From JAAYBG01 sp964411675 (GTDB lineage Bacteria > Bacillota_I > Bacilli_A > ML615J-28 > CAG-698): a DNA stretch of 30,732 nucleotides. The notes beneath the pieces are model-generated. The model did no database searches and had not been told where the DNA came from. It worked only from the letters and a program-made list of their open reading frames with translations. The position numbers were made by a program, and so were the translations under genes. Where the stretch lies: positions 1-30,732 of the forward strand of contig CAYPLR010000021.1 of NCBI GenBank assembly GCA_964411675.1, read 5' to 3'. Positions 1 through 7,700 of this stretch are shown here, one piece after another. How positions within the stretch are numbered: position 1 is the stretch's first letter; every line of letters starts with the position of its first letter.

Positions 1-73
1 CTTTGATATTATCTTTACTTTTATTCTCTGTCTACTTTAGAGATATCATATCATTAATTGGTAACTTTTTCTT

Positions 74-2053
74 TTATAGTTTTTCTAATACCTTGGCAAT
101 GGTATCGCTGGCATTACCCAGTTCTAGATAGATGTTTTTTGTTCTTTGGTAAATTGGATTTTCAACTCCAGCATATCCTGGTTTTAAATCATAGTTGAAG
201 ATGATTACTTGTTTACAATCATCTACATCTAGAATAGGCATACCATAGATTGGAGTTCCCACTGCATTTCTTGCAGCTGGATTCATAACATCATTCGCTC
301 CAATGACAATCGTTAAGTCTGTTGATGCAAATTCAGCATTAATATCATCCATTTCATATAAGTCTTCATAGTCAACGTTAGCTTCACATAACAGAACATT
401 CATGTGACCAGGCATTCTTCCTGCGACTGGATGAATGGCATATTTAATGGTAGTACCATTGCTGCGCATGAAATCAGCTAATTTTTTTACTAAGTGTTGT
501 GCTTGAGCAACAGCCATTCCATAACCAGGAACGATAATCGCGCTCTTTGCTTGTTTGATTACATCAACAATAGAGGCTTTAGTTGCTTCTTTTTCTTCAG
601 TAACTGTTGGATTATTGATTTCTGCTAATACCTTGGCAATGGTATCGCTGGCATTACCCAGTTCTAAATAGATGTTTTTTGTTCTTTGGTAAATTGGATT
701 TTCAACTCCAGCATATCCTGGTTTTAAATCATAGTTGAAGATGATTACTTGTTTACAATCATCTACATCTAGAATAGGCATACCATAGATTGGAGTTCCC
801 ACTGCATTTCTTGCAGCTGGATTCATAACATCATTCGCTCCAATGACAATCGTTAAGTCTGTTGATGCAAATTCAGCATTAATATCATCCATTTCATATA
901 AGTCTTCATAGTCAACGTTAGCTTCACATAACAGAACATTCATGTGACCAGGCATTCTTCCTGCGACTGGATGAATGGCATATTTAATGGTAGTACCATT
1001 GCTGCGCATGAAATCAGCTAATTTTTTTACTAAGTGTTGTGCTTGAGCAACAGCCATTCCATAACCAGGAACGATAATCGCGCTCTTTGCTTGTTTGATT
1101 ACATCAACAATAGAGGCTTTAGTTGCTTCTTTTTTTTCAGGAACTGTCGTTGCTTCCACTTTTAGTGTTACAGTAGCTGGTTTTTTTTGCGTTGTTTTGC
1201 TTAACAAAATATCAAATAATTTACGATTCATTGCTTTACACATAATTTGTGTTAATAGTAATCCTGAAGCACCAACGATACCACCAATACTAACCAGTAA
1301 AGCATCGCTGATTGCTAAACCAGCAATGGCAGCAGCTACGCCACTAAAACTATTTAATAAGGAAATTGTAATCGGCATATCAGCACCCCCCACACGGATA
1401 CTGAAAAAGTAACCAAATAAAAGAGAAGTGATACTAATTGCAAGAATCAACCATAAATAGTAATGAGGAATAGCAATAATAGGAGTGCTAAAAATTGCAA
1501 CAACAATGAAAACGAAAGTGAATAACAAGGTAATCAAGGTATAGAACTTATGATATTTATATACAATTGGCTTTTGAGGTAAGATACGATGCAGTTTACC
1601 AGCAGCAATTAAACTACCGATTAAGGTAATGAAACCTATGGCAATCGCGATTGCTGAAGTAAGGTTACTAAAAACACCTTTTGTTGTTCCAATTCCGATT
1701 AAGGCAAAGATACCAACAAAAGCACTAGAAGCTCCTCCTAATCCATTTAGTAAGGCGACTAGTTCTGGCATCTGAATCATTTTTACTTTAATGGTGAAGA
1801 TAATTCCAATTAGAATACCAATCGCCATAGCGATATAGATATACCAATAAGGAAGAATTTGATTATAGATTAGAGTGACAAGGATAGCCAGTAACATGGA
1901 TAGTGCACTCAATCGATTTCCTAAAACAGCTTTCTTTACATTACTCATGAAGAAAATACCAAGTAACACAAGTAAAGATAGCAAACCACTAATGACATAA
2001 TAGATCCAAGCATCAAAGGCTGGAGTAACAACAACATCAAGGAATAAAGACAT
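74..2053 (-). CDS. pntB: NAD(P) transhydrogenase subunit beta with duplicated domain III
   Basis: Beta subunit of the proton-translocating nicotinamide nucleotide transhydrogenase, which couples hydride transfer between NAD(H) and NADP(H) to proton movement across the membrane. Residues 1-285 are membrane domain II with many hydrophobic segments and family motifs (MPELVALLNGLGG about 95-107, GGADMP 222-227, MCKAMNR 271-277). Domain III, the NADP-binding Rossmann domain, follows twice: about 311-476 and 491-656, each with GYGMAVAQAQ, HPVAGRMPGH, IGANDVMNPAA and GYAG. A normal PntB is about 460-480 residues; this one is 659 because of the extra domain. Both copies have NYDL where E. coli has KRSM, so the Lys-Arg that contact the 2'-phosphate are missing. 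It is the last gene of the pnt operon; its start shares one base with the pntAB stop (TAATG). Family assignment is secure; the effect of the duplication is unknown. Confidence 0.95.
   Translation of the reverse strand: MSLFLDVVVTPAFDAWIYYVISGLLSLLVLLGIFFMSNVKKAVLGNRLSALSMLLAILVTLIYNQILPYWYIYIAMAIGILIGIIFTIKVKMIQMPELVALLNGLGGASSAFVGIFALIGIGTTKGVFSNLTSAIAIAIGFITLIGSLIAAGKLHRILPQKPIVYKYHKFYTLITLLFTFVFIVVAIFSTPIIAIPHYYLWLILAISITSLLFGYFFSIRVGGADMPITISLLNSFSGVAAAIAGLAISDALLVSIGGIVGASGLLLTQIMCKAMNRKLFDILLSKTTQKKPATVTLKVEATTVPEKKEATKASIVDVIKQAKSAIIVPGYGMAVAQAQHLVKKLADFMRSNGTTIKYAIHPVAGRMPGHMNVLLCEANVDYEDLYEMDDINAEFASTDLTIVIGANDVMNPAARNAVGTPIYGMPILDVDDCKQVIIFNYDLKPGYAGVENPIYQRTKNIYLELGNASDTIAKVLAEINNPTVTEEKEATKASIVDVIKQAKSAIIVPGYGMAVAQAQHLVKKLADFMRSNGTTIKYAIHPVAGRMPGHMNVLLCEANVDYEDLYEMDDINAEFASTDLTIVIGANDVMNPAARNAVGTPIYGMPILDVDDCKQVIIFNYDLKPGYAGVENPIYQRTKNIYLELGNASDTIAKVLEKL
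85..600. repeat. Tandem duplication of pntB domain III, distal copy
   Basis: The sequence at 85-600 recurs at 625-1140 with an exact offset of 540 bp (180 codons). I see only two differences in 516 bp: 127 G versus 667 A (a silent Leu codon change) and 595 C versus 1135 T (Glu versus Lys in the linker). The 24-bp spacer 601-624 joins the copies in frame. This copy encodes the C-terminal domain III. Confidence 0.97.
625..1140. repeat. Tandem duplication of pntB domain III, proximal copy
   Basis: Partner of 85-600. It encodes the first domain III, adjoining the linker to the membrane domain. Near identity, including at third codon positions, points to a very recent duplication, continuing gene conversion or an assembly artefact. 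Confidence 0.97.
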
Positions 2054-2376
2054 TATTCTTCATCTCCTTTTTGTTTCTTTTTCGCAATCATTCGTAACAT
2101 TCGATCAGTAACACCAAAGCCACCAACAACGTTAATCATGGCACAGATGATGGCTAAGCCGCCGAAAATATAACCAAAGATAACATCTCCTGTTGTTTTT
2201 AGGCTAATTGCTAGAGCAGTAGAGATTAGAGCACCTAATATAGTGATTCCTGATAAAGCATTCATTCCTGACATCAGGGGAGTATGTAGTAAACTAGGAA
2301 CATTGTTGATTAATAAGTAGCCAATGATGGAAACCACCATAAAAACGGCAACTAAAATAATCTGAGTTGTATTCAT
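2053..2376 (-). CDS. pntAB: NAD(P) transhydrogenase alpha-2 (membrane) subunit
   Basis: Small membrane subunit (107 aa) carrying the alpha-side part of the proton channel in three-subunit transhydrogenases. There are about three hydrophobic segments. The family motif HTPLMSGMNALSG (about 31-43) is present, and the tail is short and charged (KKKQKGDEE). It lies between pntAA and pntB, in the order expected of split bacterial transhydrogenases. Its stop codon overlaps the pntB start by one base, so translation is probably coupled. The upstream AAAGGA serves as ribosome binding site. The gap to pntAA is 62 bp and contains a 9-bp-stem hairpin. Confidence 0.93.
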   Translation of the reverse strand: MNTTQIILVAVFMVVSIIGYLLINNVPSLLHTPLMSGMNALSGITILGALISTALAISLKTTGDVIFGYIFGGLAIICAMINVVGGFGVTDRMLRMIAKKKQKGDEE

Positions 2377-2407
2377 ATTTTTTATTTTCCTTTGCTTTTT
2401 ATTTTTA

Positions 2408-2430
2408 AGGAGACAGAAAAACTGTCTCCT
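2408..2430. other. Perfect 9-bp hairpin between pntAA and pntAB
   Basis: AGGAGACAG at 2408-2416 pairs with CTGTCTCCT at 2422-2430 around a five-A loop, 8 nt after the pntAA stop. Neither side has a T run, so it is not a typical intrinsic terminator. A role in mRNA processing or stability between the soluble and membrane subunits is possible. Confidence 0.6.
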
Positions 2431-2438
2431 ATTGAAAT

Positions 2439-3602
2439 CTATTTATTCATTGCTTCAAGAGCACCTTGGTGAACGATTTGGCCTTCAAAATTAGTTACTA
2501 GAATAGAAGAGACAATTTCATCCTTGGTATCAAGTTCAATTTTATTATCTTTCGCTAAATACTTCAACAAGTTGTAAATGTTTTGTGCAAACATCCAAGT
2601 AGAACTGCTAGGTAGCATTCCAGGAATATTTTTAATTCCTTCAATGATAATACCATGTTTCACATCGCGTTCTCCTGGAGTTGTGATAGCACAGTTACCA
2701 CCTTGGTCGATGGAAATATCAACGATGCAACTACCTGGTTTCATACTCTTGACCATTTCTTCCGTTAATAGAATTGGAGCGATATGACCAAATAGCAAAG
2801 CGCTACAAAAGACGATATCCGCTTTAGAAATAACATCTTTTAAATGCTCTCGTTCTACTTGCAACCATTCTTCACTTAATTTATTAGCATGTTTTCCGTC
2901 CTGTGAAACAGCAATCTCAGCAGGAATTCCTGTATCCACTATTTTTGCTCCTAAAGATACGGCTTGTTCATTTGCTTCAGGGCGAATGTCGGCAGAGTAA
3001 ACAACAGCACCCAATGATTTAGCGGTAGCAACAGCTCTTAAGCCAGCAACGCCAGTTCCTAAGACAAAAACAGTAGAAGGTTTTAAGACGCCAACAGCAC
3101 TTCCTACCATTGGCATAAATTTTGCTGTATCGTTTGCTGCCATTAAAATTCCTTTATAACCTGCACAAACGCTCATGGATGATAAAGCATCCATTGATTG
3201 GGCTCTACTAATACGAGGAATACCATCTAGAGTTAGACCAACGATTCCTTTTTCTGCCATTCTTTTTACAACTTTATGATTAACAGGAGCAGCAGGATGA
3301 ATAAATGTAATAAGCACTTGCCCTTTATGCATCATTTCTACTTCGTGTTTTTGTAATTCGTGATTAAATTGTGGTTCTTTCACCTTTAAAATAACATCTG
3401 CGCGATCGTAAATTTCTTGTGGATTAACAACCATTTCAGCACCCGCTTGTAAATAACCTTCATCCAAATAAAAAGAACCAGTTCCAGCTCCCTTTTCAAC
3501 AATCACTTTAAAACCATCCTTCACCATCTTTGCAACAGTTTCAGGGGTTGATGAAACACGGTTTTCACCATGCATAATTTCTTTTGGTACACCAATAATC
3601 AT
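2439..3602 (-). CDS. pntAA: NAD(P) transhydrogenase alpha-1 (NAD-binding) subunit
   Basis: Soluble domain I subunit (387 aa), which binds NAD(H) and exchanges hydride with domain III of PntB. It belongs to the alanine dehydrogenase/PNT family. The RQD loop typical of transhydrogenases is visible as SRAQSMDALSS (about 132-142), followed by AGYKGILMAAN. The Rossmann fingerprint is LGTGVAGLRA, with the NAD-ribose Asp in SADIRPEA. QGGNC, a transhydrogenase mark, follows VDISID. Context (pntAB and pntB downstream) decides against alanine dehydrogenase. The start has a strong GAGGAG site. It lies 34 nt after the lrp-type gene, so the two are probably co-transcribed. Confidence 0.93.
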   Translation of the reverse strand: MIIGVPKEIMHGENRVSSTPETVAKMVKDGFKVIVEKGAGTGSFYLDEGYLQAGAEMVVNPQEIYDRADVILKVKEPQFNHELQKHEVEMMHKGQVLITFIHPAAPVNHKVVKRMAEKGIVGLTLDGIPRISRAQSMDALSSMSVCAGYKGILMAANDTAKFMPMVGSAVGVLKPSTVFVLGTGVAGLRAVATAKSLGAVVYSADIRPEANEQAVSLGAKIVDTGIPAEIAVSQDGKHANKLSEEWLQVEREHLKDVISKADIVFCSALLFGHIAPILLTEEMVKSMKPGSCIVDISIDQGGNCAITTPGERDVKHGIIIEGIKNIPGMLPSSSTWMFAQNIYNLLKYLAKDNKIELDTKDEIVSSILVTNFEGQIVHQGALEAMNK

Positions 3603-3636
3603 ATAAATCTCTCCTCAATTGTTTTTTGGTTGTATA

Positions 3637-4077
3637 TTAAAGAATTGAATATTCGCATTTCAATGTTGATAAAACGATAGTAGTATTCGTACGAGCTACA
3701 CCATCAAATGATTTAATCTTTTGAATCACCTTTTCTAATGTCTTTGGACTATGTGTGACTACTTTCAACAAGTAATCGTAATCCCCAGCAACATAGTGGC
3801 ATTCTAAAACATCTTTGTTTTCCAAAGCTGCTTTGATAAATTCTTTTGTGTATTTTGGATGATCTAGACGAACCGTCACAATGGCAGTAACTTCTTTTCC
3901 AAAGGACTCATCGTCTAATATGGTGGTATACTTTTTAATCACACCACTATTTTCAAGTTTCTTCACTCGTTCAATAGCAGCGGAAACAGAAAGACCTACT
4001 CGCTCTCCAATTTCAGAAAAATTCATGCGAGCATTCTCACAAAGACATTCAATAATCTTACTATCAATGGAATCCAT
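3637..4077 (-). CDS. Lrp/AsnC family transcriptional regulator
   Basis: A 146-aa feast/famine regulator. The N-terminal helix-turn-helix spans about residues 1-60 (DSKIIECLCENARMNFSEIG, then a recognition helix LSVSAAIERVKKLE). The C-terminal RAM ligand-binding and oligomerisation domain follows, with the usual V-x-G-x-(Y/F)D-Y signature as HYVAGDYDYLLKV. I chose the ATG at 4077 because AAAGGAG sits about 6 nt ahead of it; a TTG two codons upstream lies too close to that site. It is the first gene of the transhydrogenase operon and probably regulates it, with an amino acid or redox-linked metabolite as possible effector (inference). Confidence 0.93.
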   Translation of the reverse strand: MDSIDSKIIECLCENARMNFSEIGERVGLSVSAAIERVKKLENSGVIKKYTTILDDESFGKEVTAIVTVRLDHPKYTKEFIKAALENKDVLECHYVAGDYDYLLKVVTHSPKTLEKVIQKIKSFDGVARTNTTIVLSTLKCEYSIL

Positions 4078-4100
4078 ATTCAACTCCTTTCAACAATTGT

Positions 4101-4128
4101 ATTATACTACAAATTTTTTTAATGTCAA
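4101..4128 (-). promoter_or_regulatory. Promoter of the lrp-pntAA-pntAB-pntB operon
   Basis: On the minus strand TTGACA (4123-4128) and TATAAT (4101-4106) are perfect consensus boxes separated by 16 bp. The predicted transcript starts shortly before the AAAGGAG ribosome binding site of the regulator. Confidence 0.85.
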
Positions 4129-4136
4129 CGCTTTCA
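4123..4136 (-). promoter_or_regulatory. cre-like catabolite control site over the -35 box
   Basis: On the minus strand the sequence TGAAAGCGTTGACA matches the CcpA cre consensus TGNAANCGNWNNCA at every fixed position. Its last six bases are the -35 hexamer, so binding would be expected to compete with RNA polymerase. This rests on pattern match alone, and no ccpA gene is in the window. Confidence 0.5.
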
Positions 4137-4150
4137 CAATAAATTTTATC

Positions 4151-4168
4151 GTGATAGAGGTATATCAC
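4151..4168. promoter_or_regulatory. Inverted repeat upstream of the lrp-pnt promoter
   Basis: GTGATA (4151-4156) and TATCAC (4163-4168) form a 6-bp inverted repeat with a 6-bp spacer, about 22 bp upstream of the -35 box. The position suits an operator of the Lrp-type regulator, but nothing else identifies it. Confidence 0.35.
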
Positions 4169-4210
4169 ATAAAAATATTCGGCGATGTTTAAAAACAACA
4201 AAAAATATTA

Positions 4211-4236
4211 AAAAAGAGACTATGATTAGCCTCTTT
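4211..4236 (-). terminator. Intrinsic terminator after the 188-aa protein gene
   Basis: Read leftward, AAAGAGGCTA pairs with TAGTCTCTTT (one G-U pair) around ATCA and is followed by a run of Ts. It separates the leftward gene at 4249-4815 from the lrp-pnt operon. Confidence 0.8.
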
Positions 4237-4248
4237 AAAAAAATCTTA

Positions 4249-4815
4249 TTATAGTTCATAATCACCAAAGTATATTTGGAATAATTTCATTTTCTTTTTT
4301 ACTAGCTGATGACGAACAAATACTACTTTATCGATAGATTCCCAAATAAAAACCCAACTAATAATCATAAATAGTTGTTGTAAAGCCTGAACAAAGAATT
4401 CTTTGGAATTAAGTAGAGAAGAAATTAGCATCGTTGAGATACCAACTAAAAATAATATAATAGATAAAAATTTTACCCGTCGTAGTTCTTGATTTTCATG
4501 ATAGATAATTTTTATAATCTCGTTATTAATGGCTTCTTTTAGAGCTACAAGTTGGGTGCTTGCTTCCTCTTTTTGTTCAAAATCCACTTTAATTGTTAAT
4601 TGTTGGGATGAAGGAATGTACATTGCTTCGCTTTCCAAACGACTGAGAATATCCAAAGTCTTGCGTCGATCCATTGGTTCAGGAGAAACTTTCACATCGA
4701 TAATACCATCTTCAAATTTTGCTGAATACTTATTAATTCTTTTTTTTAATTGTTGCAATCTTTCTTTCTGGATTGCTTTAGGTGATTTCATTGGATCACC
4801 TTGATTGCTAATCAT
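4249..4815 (-). CDS. Uncharacterised two-TM membrane protein
   Basis: A 188-aa protein I do not recognise. The first ~105 residues are hydrophilic and charged (KSPKAIQKERLQQLKKRIN at the start, a predicted alpha/beta stretch about 35-80). Two hydrophobic segments follow, roughly 112-130 (KFLSIILFLVGISTMLISSL) and 138-156. The tail is basic (RHQLVKKKMKLFQ). Both termini probably lie in the cytoplasm. Two starts are plausible: ATG at 4815 with AAGGAAGG ahead, and an ATG eight codons later with AAGGTGA ahead; the first is used here. The gene appears monocistronic, with its own promoter and terminator. No function can be proposed. Confidence 0.75.
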   Translation of the reverse strand: MISNQGDPMKSPKAIQKERLQQLKKRINKYSAKFEDGIIDVKVSPEPMDRRKTLDILSRLESEAMYIPSSQQLTIKVDFEQKEEASTQLVALKEAINNEIIKIIYHENQELRRVKFLSIILFLVGISTMLISSLLNSKEFFVQALQQLFMIISWVFIWESIDKVVFVRHQLVKKKMKLFQIYFGDYEL

Positions 4816-4841
4816 AAATAAAACCTTCCTTTATATTTCAT

Positions 4842-4865
4842 ATTATAACACAAAAAGTTTAAAAA
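4842..4865 (-). promoter_or_regulatory. Promoter of the two-TM protein gene
   Basis: On the minus strand an extended -10 box TGTTATAAT covers 4842-4850. The -35 region is weak (TGTTTT-like). The -10 lies about 27 nt upstream of the start codon. Confidence 0.5.
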
Positions 4866-4938
4866 AACATCAAAAACACCAATAAAACACAATTTTGGTT
4901 TGTTTATTATATGAAAGGCCAAAAAGGAGGACTTAACG

Positions 4939-6249
4939 ATGAAAAAAATTTTAATAGCTTTAGTAATAGGTTTAGCAATGTTTGGATTAGTTGGTTGTAC
5001 AGGAGCAACACAAACACTGGATGAGTACAAATATGTAACACTAAAAATTAATCCATCCATTGATTTTGTTGTCAATGAAGATGATGAGGTAGAGGAAGTA
5101 ATCCCTACTAACGAGGATGCGGAGATTGTAGTTTCGGATTTGGATTTAGAGTCAATGCCAATTACAGAAGCCATTGACACTTATGTAGAAGCAGTTACGG
5201 AAACAGGATACATTGATCCTGAGGAAGTAGATAATGAAGTAACAGTTGAAGTTGTTACCGAAGAGGAAGAAGATACAGAAGATTATGGAACATCGATTAA
5301 AGATCGTATTAATCAATATTTCCAAAACAATGGTATTTTTGGAGTTGCTGTTGTTGCAAATTTAGATGAATACATTGCAAAAGCAGAGGCTTTAGGAATT
5401 AATATTGATGATTACCCATTAGGTAAAGTAAAAGCTATCGTTGTTGCTTTAGAAAATGATCCTGATTTGGATATTACAGAATTAGTTGATATGACAGTCG
5501 GAGATATTATTAAATTAATCTCTGGCCGTGCTAAAGAAAATAATGTAAATGCTGCTTTAAAAGATGAATTTAAATTAGCACGAGAAGAACTTATGATAAA
5601 ATATGCTCGTTTGTTTGAATTAAGAGAACAAATTAGTGCATTAGAAACTCAAATTGAAACTCATACAGGCACAGCTGAAGAATTAGCAACCTTACAAGCA
5701 AGCTTACAAGTTTTATATGATGAATTCACTCCATTACAAGAGGCATATAAGACAGAATTAGCAGCTTTAAGAGCCGATTTTAAAGCCCAAAGTGATATTA
5801 TTAAAGAAGAGCAAAAAGCGACAAGAGCAACACGTAGAGCAGAAGCAAAAGCTAAAGCAGAAGAAGCTCGTAATCTTGCAAAAGAAAATCGTCAATTGAG
5901 AAGAGAAATTGGCAAACGTCAAAAAGATGAAGAATTTGATCCGTTTGTTACTGAAGGAGAAAAGAGCAAACCATTTGCTGATGAAGCTCTAGCTATTAGA
6001 GAAAAACATGCTTCATTCTTTGCTCTAAAAGAGGAACTTGTTACCCTTCGTAAAGAGTTAGATGGTTTTACTGGCTCTGAGGAAGAAAAAGCTGCTCTAG
6101 AATTAAAGATAGAAACAAAGATGGAAGAACTTAAAGAATTACGTAAAAATTATTATGAAGAAATGAGTACTCTAGCAAAAGAGATTAGAAAGGGAGTTCA
6201 AAAAGACCCAACAGACAAAGAAAGCACTGGTGGAAGAGGAAAAGAATAA
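4939..6249 (+). CDS. Lipoprotein with RsgI-like domain and long coiled coil
   Basis: A 436-aa exported lipoprotein. MKK plus a hydrophobic run ends in the lipobox LVGC, with Cys20 the lipidated residue. Residues about 32-93 (YVTLKINPSIDFVVNEDDEV onward to TETGYID) resemble the extracytoplasmic middle domain of RsgI-type anti-sigma factors, which typically starts VxLdINPSIE. No anti-sigma domain or transmembrane anchor is present; lipid attachment replaces them. An acidic linker follows (EEEEDTEDYG, about 110-120), then a globular stretch to about 190, then a Glu/Lys/Arg/Ala-rich coiled coil from about 200 nearly to the end. A perfect AAGGAGG precedes the ATG and a strong terminator follows the stop. 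It may sense or bind the cell envelope; the function is unknown. Confidence 0.85.
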   Translation: MKKILIALVIGLAMFGLVGCTGATQTLDEYKYVTLKINPSIDFVVNEDDEVEEVIPTNEDAEIVVSDLDLESMPITEAIDTYVEAVTETGYIDPEEVDNEVTVEVVTEEEEDTEDYGTSIKDRINQYFQNNGIFGVAVVANLDEYIAKAEALGINIDDYPLGKVKAIVVALENDPDLDITELVDMTVGDIIKLISGRAKENNVNAALKDEFKLAREELMIKYARLFELREQISALETQIETHTGTAEELATLQASLQVLYDEFTPLQEAYKTELAALRADFKAQSDIIKEEQKATRATRRAEAKAKAEEARNLAKENRQLRREIGKRQKDEEFDPFVTEGEKSKPFADEALAIREKHASFFALKEELVTLRKELDGFTGSEEEKAALELKIETKMEELKELRKNYYEEMSTLAKEIRKGVQKDPTDKESTGGRGKE

Positions 6250-6263
6250 GGGTTCCCCAATTG

Positions 6264-6292
6264 TGGCTTATTGAAAAATAAGCCATTTTTTT
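6264..6292 (+). terminator. Intrinsic terminator after the RsgI-like lipoprotein gene
   Basis: TGGCTTATT (6264-6272) and AATAAGCCA (6277-6285) form a perfect 9-bp stem with a GAAA tetraloop, followed by seven Ts. Confidence 0.95.
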
Positions 6293-6326
6293 ATTGAAAA
6301 AAACTGAAAAAGTTATGAATAAGGGT

Positions 6327-6355
6327 TTGCATAAAAACGCTTTATGTGATACAAT
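6327..6355 (+). promoter_or_regulatory. Promoter of the pdp operon
   Basis: TTGCAT (6327-6332), a 17-bp spacer and TACAAT (6350-6355), with TG one base upstream of the -10 (extended -10). It lies 25 bp ahead of the GTG start. Confidence 0.75.
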
Positions 6356-6380
6356 ATCCATACAAAAGAGGAGTGATATA

Positions 6381-7682
6381 GTGCGTGCAGTCGATATCAT
6401 TATCAAAAAAAGACAGGGGTTTGAACTAACCAAGGAAGAGATTCATTTTGTCATTGATGGATATGTAAAAGGAGAAATCCCTGATTATCAAGTAAGCGCC
6501 TTATTAATGGCGATTTGTTTCCAAGGATTAAATAAAGAGGAACAAGTTAACTTAACAATGGAAATGTTACATAGTGGTGAACAAATAGATTTATCATCGA
6601 TTCAAGGTGTATGTGTCGATAAGCATTCAACGGGTGGTGTTGGGGATAAAACAACCCTAGTCATTGCACCAATTGTTGCTGCTTGTGGTTTGAAAATCGC
6701 AAAAATGAGTGGCCGTGGATTAGGGCATACTGGGGGAACCTTGGATAAACTTGAATCAATCCCTGGTTTTCAAATAGCAATTAGTCCTAAGGACTTTTTT
6801 AAACAAGTTCAAGAAATTGGAATTGCTGTTGTAGGACAAACTGCAAACATTACTCCAGCAGATAAAAAACTATATGCATTACGTGATGTAACAGGAACCA
6901 TTGACTCTATTGGCTTAATTGCGGGATCAATTATGTCGAAAAAGCTAGCAAGTGGGGCTCATAGTATCCTTCTTGATGTAAAAGTTGGGGATGGTGCCTT
7001 TATGCAAACACTAAAAGACGCTCAGATATTGGCAAGAGCAATGGTGGACATTGGAAATAGCTGTGGGCGTAAGACCGTTGCCATGTTAACCGATATGGAT
7101 CAGCCATTAGGAGAAGCAGTTGGTAATAGTTTAGAAGTAATCGAAGTAATTGAAACCCTGAAAGGTCGAGGACCGAAAGACTTTACCACGTTATGTCATG
7201 AAATATGTACAGAAATGTTACTGATGACTCACTTTGCAAAGAATGAAGTAGAAGCAAATCAAATGATTACTCAAGTTTTACAAGATGGTAGTGCTATGGA
7301 AAAACTTCGTCAAATGATTATCTATCAAGGAGGAAATCCTGGAGTCATCGATAATTATCAATTATTTGCCCAAGCAAAACATATCATCACCGTAAAGAGT
7401 AAAGAATCAGGATATATTAAGAAGATTCACACCCATAGTATTGGGGATGCAGCGATGATTCTTGGTGCTGGTAGAAAAACAAAGGATGATATCATTGATC
7501 CAAGTGTGGGTATTAAGGTAATCGGTAAAGTTGGCCAATTAGTACAAAAAGGGGATATTCTTGCCCAAATTTATGCCAATGGTAAAGAAGAAGCCAAAGC
7601 ATTAGAAATTACCGAACAAGCATTTGAAATCACCAATGAAATTGTTCAAAAAAATAACATTGTTCTTGATATCATAAAATAG
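6381..7682 (+). CDS. pdp: Pyrimidine-nucleoside (thymidine) phosphorylase
   Basis: A 433-aa cytoplasmic enzyme that splits pyrimidine nucleosides with phosphate to give the base and (deoxy)ribose-1-phosphate in nucleoside salvage. The reading frame is open upstream, but homologues begin MRxxDIIxKKRxGxELT. The GTG at 6381 gives exactly this start and has GAGGAG 6 nt ahead, inside a good promoter context. The phosphate and substrate motifs are KHSTGGVGDK (81-90) and the family signature SGRGLGHTGGTLDKLE (110-125). The C-terminal alpha/beta domain contains the GAGRKTKDD-type segment. Length is normal. It is the first gene of a probable operon with the ABC exporter genes. The TAG stop shows that TAG ends genes in this genome. 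Confidence 0.95.
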   Translation: MRAVDIIIKKRQGFELTKEEIHFVIDGYVKGEIPDYQVSALLMAICFQGLNKEEQVNLTMEMLHSGEQIDLSSIQGVCVDKHSTGGVGDKTTLVIAPIVAACGLKIAKMSGRGLGHTGGTLDKLESIPGFQIAISPKDFFKQVQEIGIAVVGQTANITPADKKLYALRDVTGTIDSIGLIAGSIMSKKLASGAHSILLDVKVGDGAFMQTLKDAQILARAMVDIGNSCGRKTVAMLTDMDQPLGEAVGNSLEVIEVIETLKGRGPKDFTTLCHEICTEMLLMTHFAKNEVEANQMITQVLQDGSAMEKLRQMIIYQGGNPGVIDNYQLFAQAKHIITVKSKESGYIKKIHTHSIGDAAMILGAGRKTKDDIIDPSVGIKVIGKVGQLVQKGDILAQIYANGKEEAKALEITEQAFEITNEIVQKNNIVLDIIK

Positions 7683-7700
7683 AAAAAAAGAGGAAAAAGC

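Noticed and set aside
85..1140. CRISPR array or transposon for the 516-bp repeat
   Set aside because: There are only two units, with exact in-frame coding of domain III, a 24-bp spacer and no terminal repeats or transposase.
1095..1412. Plus-strand frame across pntB
   Set aside because: It is antisense to the conserved pntB reading frame, with no homology-like features.
2439..3602. Alanine dehydrogenase
   Set aside because: The family is shared, and an Lrp-type regulator is a usual neighbour of ald. The RQD-type loop, QGGNC motif and following pntAB-pntB genes identify transhydrogenase domain I.
4812..5180. 122-residue Ser/Thr-rich frame on the minus strand
   Set aside because: It lies antisense to the well-supported lipoprotein gene and its composition is that of a mirrored Asp/Glu-rich frame; it has no ribosome binding site.
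6294..6380. Longer N-terminus of the pyrimidine phosphorylase
   Set aside because: The extra 29 codons overlap the promoter and lack a ribosome binding site. The GTG at 6381 matches the family start.
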